64,000 nt of DNA from VAUL01 sp964603155 (GCA_964603155.1 CAZRTZ010000001.1:144702-208701), one strand, 5' to 3'; positions 51,252 through 62,375 are shown, counted from the stretch's first letter. Notes: generated from the letters alone by a model not told the origin. Numbers and translations: made by a program.

Positions 51252-54200
51252 CTACTGCACCTGCGCCGTCACCCGCCCCTCCGGCCCGAAAACCGTTACC
51301 GTTGCCGGCTTGACCGCACAAGTGCAGTTCAAATTCCAGACGTACCGACCCTTAAGGATGCGGACGAAAGTCATCGCACCGAATCCTTCCACCTGAAGGC
51401 GGGCATCGGCATAGCTGCTGGTCGCTTCGACGGACAGCTGTTTTTTCCGCGGATCATAGCCGGTTTTGGTTATTACGATGCTATTGACCAGAGCCGGTTT
51501 CTGCATTGTGATATCCTTTGTCAGCACCGCATCGGTCGTGACGTTTAGATCAGCAAGCGTAACCGTCTGATATCCCTGAGCCTGCCCATCAACCAGCAGC
51601 GACCATGATCCGAGCGGCTCGCTGCTCAGACCCAGGCGATAGCTGCCGTCAGCTGCCGTCTCCCCGGCCGCTCCGATGGCAAGTGGGTGGCTGGCTGTCA
51701 CCACAACCCCCTCCAGCGGTTTACCGGTGTCATCCGACACCCTTCCTTCGACCAAGGCATCGAGAGGATAAACGGTGAGGTCCGCCGCGGAGAGTTCGCG
51801 ACTTTGCCCCCCCACCCAGCCGGCAGCAAACAACCGGCTCTCGGGATGGCCAAGGGTCCAGCCAGCACCATCGTCAATTCCGACGCAATAGCGACCGAGC
51901 CTGTCGCTCAGCCCTGCACTGAACAACAACCGTGCTGACGCAACGGCCTGTACCGGCACACCAGCCACCGCTGCGCCACTGGTCGACCTGACCACTCCGC
52001 ACAAAAAGTCGCTGGCGGCATCGGCCGTCAGATCAATGCCACCCAGATCGTTGACAAGACTCACCTCGCGGAGCGAAGCAAGACGGCCCAAAAGTCCCGC
52101 ACCAGCCAGGTCACTGCCATCGCTGTTGCCCACCGAGAGCTGATAGCTTCCGGCCGGGAGTTTCAATTCATAGCGACCGTTCATGTCGGTAAGCGCCACC
52201 GCCTGGAATGAGGAACCAACCGCTCTTACAGTGATTCCGGGCAGGGCAGAGCGGACGTCTGAACGATAAACCGTTCCTGAAAGCCGATAACTGCCGTTTT
52301 GCATGGCCAGTTCCACGGTTTTCTGTTCACCGTCGACCAGCATGACTTCAGTTGCGAGTCTAAAGCCTGCATATCCATCAGCCGTCGGCCACAACTGGTA
52401 CCTGCCGCTGCCGGCTACAGCAAAACGGTAGATTCCGCGCTGATCACTGCGGGCAAAACCATAACTGTGCTGCCACCGGTCGGTCAGTTCGATCAGCGCA
52501 CCGGCAATCGGTGCTCCCGCTTCATCGCGGACCGTTCCGCTGATTGTCTGCGCCGCTGTTGCTTGAGTCACGGCAAAACCGGCGAGACCCTTCCCCCCTG
52601 GCGCAGCAACCTCAAACAGGTATTTTCCCGCGGCATGGAGACGGTCGCTCACGAAATGACCGTTGAGCTTTACTGTGACAGCCTCGTCACTTTGACCGTC
52701 AGCATCCCCAGGCCGGTTGAGATCAAGCGGCTGTTCGCCATCCGTCACGGTGAATATTTCGACCAAAGGATCATCACTATCCACGCGACCGTTGCCATTC
52801 AGATCATAGATCCGGGAAATGACCACGCTGCTGCCGTTGGGAATAATGTCCCGGACCGACAGCATCAGCTCGGTTGCTTCCCGCTCACCCAGAACCGCTG
52901 GTGCGACCTCAACAGTTGGTGGCGGGGGCGGACGGTACTCGATGGACACCGTCTGAGTCGTAGTGTTGCCGGCCGCATCCGTGGCCCGTAAAGTCACTTG
53001 ATTCTCCCCGGGAGACAGTCCGTCGACGGCATGCGTCCACTGGCCGGAGACGACCATCACCGCCACGCTGACAGCATGATAAACGGCAACTAGGTTCGCA
53101 CCGGTCTCCAGCCTGCCGCTCAGTGTCTGCGTCGGCACGATTACCGGTGCGGTCAGCGGATCGACGGACAATAATGGCGGCACGGTGTCGATGCTGACCA
53201 GAATGTCGGTACTGGCCGTCCCCCACTCGTTGCTAGCCGTAATCGCTAAATGATTTTCACTGTTCGGCACCAGCCCGGTCACGACAAGTTGCCATTGGCC
53301 ATCGCTACTGACCGTGGCCGCTGAATTGACTCCGGCAGCTATCGCTTTGACGGCCACGGTGGCACCTGGTGTTGTGGTGCCGGACAATAGCAACATGGTG
53401 GAGTTGGTCAACTGCGGATAGGAGTCGAGAGTCAGTCGGGGCCCAAGGACCTCGTCCGGCCGGATTAGTTGCCCCAGGTAAAGGTCGTTGAGAAGCCCGG
53501 CAGGGTTGGGTCCGAGTTGACCAACCGTATGCCCGGCCACCCACAACACGTCCTTCTCTCCCGCGACCAGGCCAGCGATTGAATCGTTCCCGGAACTGCC
53601 GAATTGCAGCGACCACTGACGCAAGCCTGTCGGCGCATGCTTGATCACCAGGCCGTCATCCCCCCCGAAGTGGCGATTGCCGGCAAATGCCGCTGCCGTT
53701 CGGCCGGCCAGATACAGGCCGCCATCGGCAGCGGTTGTCATCGCCGCCAGATCCACGCTGTCATCAGGGCTCGAGAATTCCAGCATCTGCCGGCTTAACG
53801 TCCCATCATGCGCGGTGATGAAATAGCGGCTGCCGTTGCCACCGGCTGTCAGTAGACGCCCGCTGCGATCGAAGAGCTGTTCCTTGACGGCAAAATCGCT
53901 GGCAGGCAACGGAATCGGCTCGACCCTGAGGAGTAAACCGGACGCATCGAATTTCAGCACCGCGACATGCTCCGGGACGACCACGCCCGCCAGTGCACTC
54001 CCGACGTAGGCACCAGCGTAGATGAAACCTGCGGCATCGACAGCAACCGAGTTTAGCGCCTCGGTTGTGGCCGCATTGGACAGCCGCACCCACTGCTTCG
54101 CCCCCGCTGCACTGTAGCGGGCCAGGAAGTAGTCCCCGCCACCACCGTAGCGCTGTCGGTCAAGGCTGCCAAAAGTCTCCCCGGCGATCAGCACGTCCCC

Positions 54201-57200
54201 GTTTGGGGCCAGAGCCAGGTCTCTGACCTGTTCGTTCGCCGCAGAATTCAGTTCAACCTGCCAGAGCATGGCGCCTGAACCGGTCCATTTCGCCATGCGC
54301 ACGGCATAGTCTGCCTGTCCCTTGGTGTTCAGATAGCGCACGTTCCAGGTCACCAGCAGATCGCCACGAGCATCGACGGCCAGGCCACCACCGGATTCAT
54401 CCGCGGCAACCCCGAACTGCCATGTCGCCACCAGACGGCCGGTCTGATCGAACTTGGCGATGAACGGATCCCGTCCCCCGGCATTGGCATAGCCGGGAAA
54501 GTTACCCGTCGTATGGCCCAGCACGTAAAGATTCCCGGTTGCATCCCGGCTCATGGCAACAACCGTCTCGTCACCCGACATACCGGACTGCCAAAAGGAA
54601 CTCTCGGCAAGAGGCCATTCGCCGGTCGCCGCCTCTTCAGCAAAGAGCCTAACGGTTGCGAAACCGACATTTCCGGCCAGATCGGTCGCCTCGACCCGAA
54701 CCGTATTCCAGCCGGGACGCAGCGATTCGAGCAGTTGTCCGCTGTCCTTGTAAAGCTTGATGCCGTTGACCATCACCTCGATCCGGCCGTCGCTGACCGT
54801 ATAGACGAGACGTGGCTTGGCGGTGCAACTTTGCCCTTCAAGCGGTGAGATGATCGTGACCTGCGGCGGGGCAAGATCGACGTTCACCCTTGTCTGGGCT
54901 CTCCGGGTAAAACCGTTCGGCGCCGTGGCCTCAACCGCCACGCTGCTCAACCCCTCCGGCAACCCGCTTACGGTCATCTGCCATCGCCCGGACTGCGGAT
55001 AGGACACTTCACCGCTACGCTGCAACTCGGGACTGACGAGATCAACGACTGCACCTGGGGTGAGCGTCCCGCTCAAAATAACGCTGCCACGGTTGGTGTG
55101 CACCAGACTGACATCCGTGGCCACGGCGGGACGGCGCGAATCGCTCAGTTTGATGACGCTGGCATAGCTGCCCGACGTTCCGCCATCGCCTGCCGCATAC
55201 AGATCCCCGGACAGATCACGTATGACCTGGTGGCGGTAGTTCCACCCCAGGCTCTTGCCCCACAATAGATTCAAATCCGGGGTGTACTTGCTCAATCCCC
55301 CCAGATCATCGACCGCATAGAGAGTACCGTCGCGTTCGCAGGCCAGCGCATTGATCGGCTGGCTGCCGGTCGTTACCTGCCTGAGCAGGTTGCCGGACGC
55401 ATCGAATTGGTAGATAAAGCCTTTCTCGAAGTAGTAGGACGTCTCGATGCTGACCCCGCCGGCGTAGATGTTGCCGTAAACGTCAACGGCAACATCCAAG
55501 GCCTCGTCATTCCCCGTTGTACCGAACTGCAGGGACGGAGCCACCGGCCAGAGGCTGCGATCGAATTTGACCACGAAGGCATCATTACCACCCCTGGCGG
55601 TGCCGAAGGTCGCCGAGTCGGTATGGCCGGCCAGATAGGCGTTACCCGCCAGATCCAGTGCCAGGCCGCCCCTGCCGCCGATCTCCTGCATGCCGCTGCG
55701 GGTCAGCTGACGTCCGGCCAGCAGACGGCAGTTATTGTCCAGTCGGGCGATCCAGACATTCATCGTGCCGTTCGGCGCACCGTAAAGATCTCCGCCGGTA
55801 TCGCCCGCCACCACCACCTGCCCGTCCGTATCGATCTGCACCGCCGAGGCGAAGTCACTCCCCGCCGTGGCAAAGACGTGCCCGGCCAGATAGGAGCCGT
55901 CCGCGGCAGCAAATTTGTAGAGGAAACCGTCCCCGCTGCTGTCGTAGCCGACGACAAAAAGGTTGCCATTGGCATCGACGGCCAGATCCCGGGGGATGAG
56001 GGTCCTGCTGAAAGGCCGATTCTGCCAGAGCATCTCCCCCTGGCCGGAGTACTTCTGTACCACCAGGGTATAGTTGGCGTCTTGCGTGGCGAGGTAAAGA
56101 TTGCCGGTACGATCCACAGCCATCCCGCCGTAAAATTTGGCTGCCTGGCGCGGCCAGCCGGCAGCGCTTGGATATTCCGGTTCACTGCCGGTAAAGACGA
56201 TGAAAACGGCACTGGCCAGAGACTGGTTGCCGACAGAATCGACAGCACTCACCTCGATCCGGTGCGAACCGTTGACCAATGGATCCAGACGCTCGCCACA
56301 GCGGGTTGTCACCAGGACGCCATCGACCCGAACCGAAGCGCTGACCACCTCATTCAGTGCACACAGCAGTTTTGGTGAACTCTCGCGCAGCACATCGCCA
56401 TTGGGGTAGTAAATTTCGACCTTTGGCGGTGTCGAATCGACGCTGAAACTCACTGTGGCATGAACCTCGGCACCGGCCGTGTTCCATGCCGTCAACACCA
56501 GGGTATGCTGGCCCTCTGCCAGTGTGTCGAGATGTTCACCATTCCCTTTGCCCAGCGGCTGGCCGTCGAGCGCCAGGCGATAGCCGCTGGCACCGCCAAG
56601 GGAGTAGTCAAGCAAAGGCGTCGGATCGTTGCTGGCACCGGCAAGCGGAGAATGAATGATCACGGTCGGCAGCGAGGTATCAACGGTGAAAGCGACCTGC
56701 TGCCGACTGCACATCCCCAGTCCGTTGGTCGCAACGACCTCCACAACATGCGCCCCGTCAGCGAGCGGGCCGAGGAGAGTACCGGTACCTGTGGCAGCCG
56801 GTTGCCCGTCGACAAACACCTGCACCTCTGCTGCAGTGCTCGTAAACAACAACGCCGGCGCGTTAATACCGACAACCGTCGCCTGTGGAGAGATGATCGT
56901 CAATGCCGGCGGCTCATCATCGAGCAGTGTCAAAACATGAACGTCTGCACCAGGACTGCCCGGAGAGGCCGCGGACAGGGTTATGATCAAATTTTTGTCC
57001 GCTTCCGCCAGGGGATCGTCGATCAGTTGGATATCAAGAGTCACTGTCGTCTCACCGGCAGGGATCAGGAGCGTCCCAGACAGCGGTCGATAGTCGTAGC
57101 CGGCCAGTGCGCTGCTCTCCACCGCGGCCGCATAATTGATTGTTACAACTTCAGGCCAGGGGTGACTCAGAACGACGGGCACACTGGTCTCGCCGGCATT

Positions 57201-59495
57201 TTCCGCGACCCTCGAGTTCGGCACGGCAAAGCCAGCCGTCGGCGGCGGCAGATTGGCAACCAGGCTTTTGCCGGCCGTGTTGTTCCACTCGTCAGCTTCC
57301 TTCACTTCGTACCCGGCATCGACCACCACATAAAACGAATGCACACCGGCCGATGCAACCGGTACGGCAAAGTTCACCAGCGTCGTGCCCTGGCCGGCCA
57401 CCGCCACGCGCCGCTCGGCAAGCAGGGCCCCGCCTTCCGCCGGCGTCCCGGCATACAAGGCCACCGTCACGCTGTCGACGGCGATGCGTCCCAGATTGTG
57501 TACGTTGACGTTCACGGCAACTTCTCCGGGGAGCGATTGTAACAATGGCGGAGAGAAGACAATGTCCTCACTGCCTACCGCGAGATCCGGGGCAACCTGG
57601 GAGGCATGAAGGGCCTGCATCGCCAGGGCGGTGGCAAAGAGACGCCCCTGCCAGCTGCCTCCTTGCGCCTGCTGGCCGACCAGCCAGGCAACCGCCGCCC
57701 CTACCCGCTCCGCCCTGGCACCACTGGTCTTGAGTGCCAGTGTGGCGACAGCGCTATCGGCGATCGCACTCCGGGAGCGTCCGAAACTGCCATCGCCATT
57801 TTGCATCGCTGCCAGCCAACCCTGCGCGAGGGCAACCTTTCCCTCCAGCGGCATGACCTGTCTGAACGCGTTGAGAGCCAGCAAAGCGGCGCCGGTCGCC
57901 TGCAGCTGACTTGCGCCGTTACCGACAGACCAGCCGCCGTCGCCTTGCTGTGAGCCGACCAGGAAGCGGCAGGCTGCTTCGCTTGCTGCTGCGGCAGTGC
58001 CGCTACTTGCCAGAGACTGCAATGCCAACGCGGTATCGAGCGGATTGCTGACGAAGCCGCCGCCTCCACCCCAGCCACCATCCAAGTTCGCCGCCGCAAG
58101 CAACGTCTCACTGCCGCTTCCCGCAGCTGCTGCAACCTGCCGAGCCAGGAAATCGCCGTTATTGGCCACAGCTTGCTGCAGCCATTCCCGAGCGCGAGCC
58201 ACAGCGTCTGCTGCCGATGCGTACGGCGACAGTGCCTTGAGGACTTCGGCCGTATCGCGTACGCCTGTTCCCGGCTGTTCCTGCCAGCGGCCATCGGCGA
58301 ACTGCCGGTCGAGCAGCCAGGCCACCCCGCGCTCCAGCGACGCTGCGGTCGCCAGCGGCTCGTTGTGGACTTCGATCAGCGGATTGCTTTCGACAGCAGG
58401 CTCACGCACCAGTTCGGTGCGCATACTGCCGTGACCGTCGGTCAAAATCGCGAAGCGCTCTTCCCATGCGCTGCGCAGCGTGCCGAGTGCGGCGATTTGG
58501 GACACGGTATCTGCGGCATCGGTAACGAAGCTTCCCGGTGCAACGGCCAGCACGAAGCCCATGCGCAGCTCTTTGCGCGTTTCCGCGGCCGGTGGGATGC
58601 GCGGCCCCTCGATGGCGATGATGTCATCGATGCTGACCGTGCGCAGTATCCCGGGGATGGTCACTCCGGGAGCCGGCAGTTGCGCCGCACCGATTCCGGG
58701 CGCGTCGATCAGTTTCAGCGGTGGCACCTTCTCGGCGCCGGTGAAGCCCATCAGGTAGAGTTCGAAAGGGTTGAACAGCCGGCCGAATAATTCGCCGGGG
58801 TGGGCCGATTCGGGAGTCAGAGCGGTATAGGTGCCGTCGCCGTTATCCTGCCAGCGGTTGCCATACAGGGTTGAACCCTGCGAATCGAGCAGAAAACTCC
58901 AGTGCGCCCGGTCCAGCCCCAACAACCCCTCGCTCGCAGAACCGGCATCGCTGAAGCGAACGTATGCACCCCAACGATGCAGCATTTCATGAGTCAGAAT
59001 CCTCAGCGTCGTCTCGAAACGCGGATCGGCCGGTTCCAGCACGTGCCCAGCCAGATTGCCCATGTCGATCGTCCCTTCCAGACGCACCAGAGGCCCCCCG
59101 TCGGCGGAGTAGGCAGGGGTGTGGTCATAGAGTGGCAGGCCAATCCCCAGCACATTGTTGCGTGTCGGAGTGAAAAATGCCCTGGCCTGCAGACTCGGCA
59201 TGCGCACATCGAAATTGGTGAAGATCACCAGATAGTCGTAGTCGTCGCCATGCGTCCGGTAGAACTCGCGGGCCAGCACCCGGCGCGGTTCGCTGTTGAT
59301 CTGACCTGATGGGTCTTGCGCATCAAAATTGCCCGCCACCTCGATGACCGCCACCTGGTTGTAATCGCCAAGCGCTCGCGCGGAGAAATCAGCCGCATGG
59401 GTGCTTCTGTCGACAGGGAGAAGGGGGAGCAGAAGAGACAGCGTGAGGATAAAAAAACGGCGGGACCGCCCCGTAAGGGACAAAAACCATCGCAT
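51252..59495 (-). CDS. Giant secreted multidomain protein (HExxH domain, toroid repeats, CARDB, Calx-beta, beta-propellers, Ig-like)
   Basis: 2747 residues from ATG 59495 (AGGAGG about 8 bp upstream). Signal peptide about 1-36. Residues about 40-340 look like a zinc peptidase-type domain with THEMLHRWG (HExxH, 169-173) and a later FNPFELYLMGF. About 385-635 are prenyltransferase-like alpha/alpha-toroid repeats (WLLDRQFADGRW, NLDGGWGG, SQQGDGGW, MQNGDGSFG). About 640-745 is a CARDB domain and 755-862 a Calx-beta repeat. Ig-like repeats follow. SBBP-type beta-propellers are at about 1110-1450 and 1622-2018 (DATGNLYVLGHTTGNF), with more Ig-like segments around them. Carboxypeptidase-regulatory-like repeats fill about 2310-2670 (ISGTVRDEAGAPIAGALIEL). 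No membrane anchor or sorting signal is evident. Function unknown; a large extracellular or surface protein. Confidence 0.85.
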   Translation of the reverse strand: MRWFLSLTGRSRRFFILTLSLLLPLLPVDRSTHAADFSARALGDYNQVAVIEVAGNFDAQDPSGQINSEPRRVLAREFYRTHGDDYDYLVIFTNFDVRMPSLQARAFFTPTRNNVLGIGLPLYDHTPAYSADGGPLVRLEGTIDMGNLAGHVLEPADPRFETTLRILTHEMLHRWGAYVRFSDAGSASEGLLGLDRAHWSFLLDSQGSTLYGNRWQDNGDGTYTALTPESAHPGELFGRLFNPFELYLMGFTGAEKVPPLKLIDAPGIGAAQLPAPGVTIPGILRTVSIDDIIAIEGPRIPPAAETRKELRMGFVLAVAPGSFVTDAADTVSQIAALGTLRSAWEERFAILTDGHGSMRTELVREPAVESNPLIEVHNEPLATAASLERGVAWLLDRQFADGRWQEQPGTGVRDTAEVLKALSPYASAADAVARAREWLQQAVANNGDFLARQVAAAAGSGSETLLAAANLDGGWGGGGGFVSNPLDTALALQSLASSGTAAAASEAACRFLVGSQQGDGGWSVGNGASQLQATGAALLALNAFRQVMPLEGKVALAQGWLAAMQNGDGSFGRSRSAIADSAVATLALKTSGARAERVGAAVAWLVGQQAQGGSWQGRLFATALAMQALHASQVAPDLAVGSEDIVFSPPLLQSLPGEVAVNVNVHNLGRIAVDSVTVALYAGTPAEGGALLAERRVAVAGQGTTLVNFAVPVASAGVHSFYVVVDAGYEVKEADEWNNTAGKSLVANLPPPTAGFAVPNSRVAENAGETSVPVVLSHPWPEVVTINYAAAVESSALAGYDYRPLSGTLLIPAGETTVTLDIQLIDDPLAEADKNLIITLSAASPGSPGADVHVLTLLDDEPPALTIISPQATVVGINAPALLFTSTAAEVQVFVDGQPAATGTGTLLGPLADGAHVVEVVATNGLGMCSRQQVAFTVDTSLPTVIIHSPLAGASNDPTPLLDYSLGGASGYRLALDGQPLGKGNGEHLDTLAEGQHTLVLTAWNTAGAEVHATVSFSVDSTPPKVEIYYPNGDVLRESSPKLLCALNEVVSASVRVDGVLVTTRCGERLDPLVNGSHRIEVSAVDSVGNQSLASAVFIVFTGSEPEYPSAAGWPRQAAKFYGGMAVDRTGNLYLATQDANYTLVVQKYSGQGEMLWQNRPFSRTLIPRDLAVDANGNLFVVGYDSSGDGFLYKFAAADGSYLAGHVFATAGSDFASAVQIDTDGQVVVAGDTGGDLYGAPNGTMNVWIARLDNNCRLLAGRQLTRSGMQEIGGRGGLALDLAGNAYLAGHTDSATFGTARGGNDAFVVKFDRSLWPVAPSLQFGTTGNDEALDVAVDVYGNIYAGGVSIETSYYFEKGFIYQFDASGNLLRQVTTGSQPINALACERDGTLYAVDDLGGLSKYTPDLNLLWGKSLGWNYRHQVIRDLSGDLYAAGDGGTSGSYASVIKLSDSRRPAVATDVSLVHTNRGSVILSGTLTPGAVVDLVSPELQRSGEVSYPQSGRWQMTVSGLPEGLSSVAVEATAPNGFTRRAQTRVNVDLAPPQVTIISPLEGQSCTAKPRLVYTVSDGRIEVMVNGIKLYKDSGQLLESLRPGWNTVRVEATDLAGNVGFATVRLFAEEAATGEWPLAESSFWQSGMSGDETVVAMSRDATGNLYVLGHTTGNFPGYANAGGRDPFIAKFDQTGRLVATWQFGVAADESGGGLAVDARGDLLVTWNVRYLNTKGQADYAVRMAKWTGSGAMLWQVELNSAANEQVRDLALAPNGDVLIAGETFGSLDRQRYGGGGDYFLARYSAAGAKQWVRLSNAATTEALNSVAVDAAGFIYAGAYVGSALAGVVVPEHVAVLKFDASGLLLRVEPIPLPASDFAVKEQLFDRSGRLLTAGGNGSRYFITAHDGTLSRQMLEFSSPDDSVDLAAMTTAADGGLYLAGRTAAAFAGNRHFGGDDGLVIKHAPTGLRQWSLQFGSSGNDSIAGLVAGEKDVLWVAGHTVGQLGPNPAGLLNDLYLGQLIRPDEVLGPRLTLDSYPQLTNSTMLLLSGTTTPGATVAVKAIAAGVNSAATVSSDGQWQLVVTGLVPNSENHLAITASNEWGTASTDILVSIDTVPPLLSVDPLTAPVIVPTQTLSGRLETGANLVAVYHAVSVAVMVVSGQWTHAVDGLSPGENQVTLRATDAAGNTTTQTVSIEYRPPPPPTVEVAPAVLGEREATELMLSVRDIIPNGSSVVISRIYDLNGNGRVDSDDPLVEIFTVTDGEQPLDLNRPGDADGQSDEAVTVKLNGHFVSDRLHAAGKYLFEVAAPGGKGLAGFAVTQATAAQTISGTVRDEAGAPIAGALIELTDRWQHSYGFARSDQRGIYRFAVAGSGRYQLWPTADGYAGFRLATEVMLVDGEQKTVELAMQNGSYRLSGTVYRSDVRSALPGITVRAVGSSFQAVALTDMNGRYELKLPAGSYQLSVGNSDGSDLAGAGLLGRLASLREVSLVNDLGGIDLTADAASDFLCGVVRSTSGAAVAGVPVQAVASARLLFSAGLSDRLGRYCVGIDDGAGWTLGHPESRLFAAGWVGGQSRELSAADLTVYPLDALVEGRVSDDTGKPLEGVVVTASHPLAIGAAGETAADGSYRLGLSSEPLGSWSLLVDGQAQGYQTVTLADLNVTTDAVLTKDITMQKPALVNSIVITKTGYDPRKKQLSVEATSSYADARLQVEGFGAMTFVRILKGRYVWNLNCTCAVKPATVTVFGPEGRVTAQVQ

Positions 59496-59589
59496 GACAA
59501 ACCCTCCTGGCCAAAGGCCGCAATGCCGGCAGCAGGGCCGGCAAAAATCAATAAGCAACTGTTAATATATTTCCGGAGCAATTGCAACA

Positions 59590-59630
59590 GACAAAACAGC
59601 AGCCCCCGGTCCGAAAACCGGGGGCTGCTG
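59590..59630 (-). terminator. Intrinsic terminator of glnBA
   Basis: A 14-bp perfect stem (CAGCAGCCCCCGGT with ACCGGGGGCTGCTG) around a 6-nt loop, followed on the minus strand by TTTTGTCTGTT. It lies about 27 bp past the glnA stop. Confidence 0.9.
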
Positions 59631-59656
59631 TTTGAGCGTACTTTGCGTCTACTTGA

Positions 59657-61066
<1,410 letters not shown>

Positions 61067-61106
61067 TGCTATTCTCCTGTTGTGTGGTGGTTGGTAGCGT
61101 TAATTT

Positions 61107-61182
61107 GTTAAGTCGTTGAGTGGTTGAGTGGTTGAGTGGTCAAGGGTTTTGCTGATGGACTGTTACGACTCGACCACTTAAC
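61107..61182 (-). repeat. Tandem 8-bp repeat and imperfect hairpin in the glnB-glnA gap
   Basis: On the minus strand AACCACTC occurs three times in tandem (61139-61116). The segment GTTAAGTGGTCGAGTCG (61182-61166) can pair with CCACTCAACGACTTAAC (61123-61107) at about 14 of 17 positions. No sigma-54 or clear sigma-70 promoter is visible here for glnA alone. Confidence 0.65.
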
Positions 61183-61196
61183 GGTTTTCAATTGAT

Positions 61197-61535
61197 TCAC
61201 AAAGCGTCATCCCCTCTTTCGCCGGTCCTGATCCTGACCACCTCATCCACCGGGGTGACAAAGATCTTGCCGTCACCGATGCGCCCGGTTTTGGCGGCGT
61301 TGGCGATGACATCGACGACCTTGGCGGCCAACTCGTCGCTGACGATGATCTCCATTTTGATCTTCGGGATGAAATCGACCACGTACTCGGCACCGCGATA
61401 CAACTCCGTGTGCCCTTTCTGCCTCCCGAAACCTTTCACCTCGCTGACCGTGATCCCCTGGATGCCGACCTCGTTCAGCGCTTCCTTGACCTCGTCGAGC
61501 TTGAAGGGCTTGATGATGGCCTCGACCTTTCGCAT
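61197..61535 (-). CDS. glnB: Nitrogen regulatory protein P-II
   Basis: 112 residues, trimeric signal protein sensing 2-oxoglutarate and ATP/ADP. Opening MRKVEAIIKPFKLDEVKEAL; the T-loop KGFGRQKGHTELYRGAEYVVDFIPK carries the uridylylation Tyr51; the C-loop region has GRIGDGKIFVTPVDEVVRIRTGERGDDAL. It likely controls glutamine synthetase adenylylation and NtrB. ATG 61535 has GAGGAG 8-9 bp upstream and a sigma-54-type element 43 bp upstream. Confidence 0.98.
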   Translation of the reverse strand: MRKVEAIIKPFKLDEVKEALNEVGIQGITVSEVKGFGRQKGHTELYRGAEYVVDFIPKIKMEIIVSDELAAKVVDVIANAAKTGRIGDGKIFVTPVDEVVRIRTGERGDDAL

Positions 61536-61577
61536 AAGACAAATCTCCTCGCAATGAGATGATGACAGCGCTCATGA

Positions 61578-61592
61578 GCAAATTGCTTGCCC
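61578..61592 (-). promoter_or_regulatory. Probable sigma-54 promoter for glnB-glnA
   Basis: Minus strand GGGCAAGCAATTTGC: GG at -24 and GC at -12 exactly ten bases apart, with CA and TTGC in the expected places (consensus TGGCAC-N5-TTGC). The predicted start near 61566 leaves a 30-nt leader with a good ribosome site. Fits NtrC-type nitrogen control. Confidence 0.75.
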
Positions 61593-61751
61593 AAATCCGC
61601 GACAGCCTAAACTTCCGAGTAACGCTCTGATTTTACGTTGTTATTCCGGTTCGGCAAGGGCGGTCGGCAAAAAAAACGCTGACAGCGGAAAATTTGTCTG
61701 CGTACAATTTCGGCGAGAACGGAATCGGGATGATTGTTTTTTGGGCATATC

Positions 61752-61800
61752 GTAGGGGCGATGCATGCGTCGCCCAGGGCAAGGCATGCCTTGCCCCTAC
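61752..61800. repeat. Double-palindrome intergenic repeat, copy 3 (inverted)
   Basis: Inverse orientation to the copies at 10.0 and 49.3 kb. The GGCATGCC palindrome is perfect and the second (GATGCATGCGTC) has one mismatched pair. The outer edge CTAC provides the TAG stop of the Nudix gene (61797-61799). Confidence 0.9.
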
Positions 61801-62375
61801 CCATCAACATTTTTCATCACATCCGGCAGGCTGTCGCCGGCACACAATCCGATCCCGCTTTCCCGCTCGGTCACATAGCGCCGCCGAAACTCCTTGAACA
61901 TTCGCCACTCTTCCTCGAAGTTCGGTGTAAAAACCCCCGTACCCATCCCCTGGTCGATCTCTTCCGGACCCCAAAACCGCACTTCGACGATCTCGCGGCG
62001 GTTGTAAACAAACGGCCCCTCGTGAGAGGTCAGGTAGGTAGCGATGTTCTCTGATTCGATCTCGTTGCGGATTTTCGAGTGATAGAGAAAAGTCAGCGGC
62101 AGCCCGGACAGCCCCAGTTCCTCGTGCATTTCGCGCACCGCCGCCTCCAGGTAGCTCTCCCCCGGATCGAGGTGCCCGCCCACGCTGGTGTCCCATTTGT
62201 CGGGCTGAATGTCCTTGTCAGGAGACCGCTTCTGCAGCAGCAATTGTCCGGCCCTGTTGAAGACCAGCACATGCGCGGCACGATGCACCAGCGCCGGATT
62301 GCCGTGGCACTCACGGCGCGGCGCCGTGCCGATCACCCGGTCGTTGTCATCGACGATGTCGAAGAATTCCATCAT
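61797..62375 (-). CDS. Nudix hydrolase, coupled to hipA
   Basis: 192 residues from ATG 62375. A perfect Nudix box GHLDPGESYLEAAVREMHEELGL (GX5EX7REUXEEXGU), preceded by MEFFDIVDDNDRVIGTAPRRECHGNPALVHRAAHVLVFNRAGQLLLQKRS, a start typical of the YfcD/IPP-isomerase-like Nudix group. Substrate unknown. Its ATG overlaps the hipA stop as ATGA, so it is likely co-translated with the toxin-antitoxin pair. The stop comes from an intergenic repeat. Confidence 0.9.
   Translation of the reverse strand: MMEFFDIVDDNDRVIGTAPRRECHGNPALVHRAAHVLVFNRAGQLLLQKRSPDKDIQPDKWDTSVGGHLDPGESYLEAAVREMHEELGLSGLPLTFLYHSKIRNEIESENIATYLTSHEGPFVYNRREIVEVRFWGPEEIDQGMGTGVFTPNFEEEWRMFKEFRRRYVTERESGIGLCAGDSLPDVMKNVDG

Noticed and set aside
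59496..59590. A c-di-GMP/GEMM-type riboswitch upstream of the giant secreted protein
   Set aside because: Common in this bacterial group, but I find none of the conserved GEMM core strings in the short leader; only a small GCCGGC hairpin.
61067..61196. Separate sigma-54 promoter for glnA
   Set aside because: No GG-N10-GC element with the surrounding consensus was found in the glnB-glnA gap.
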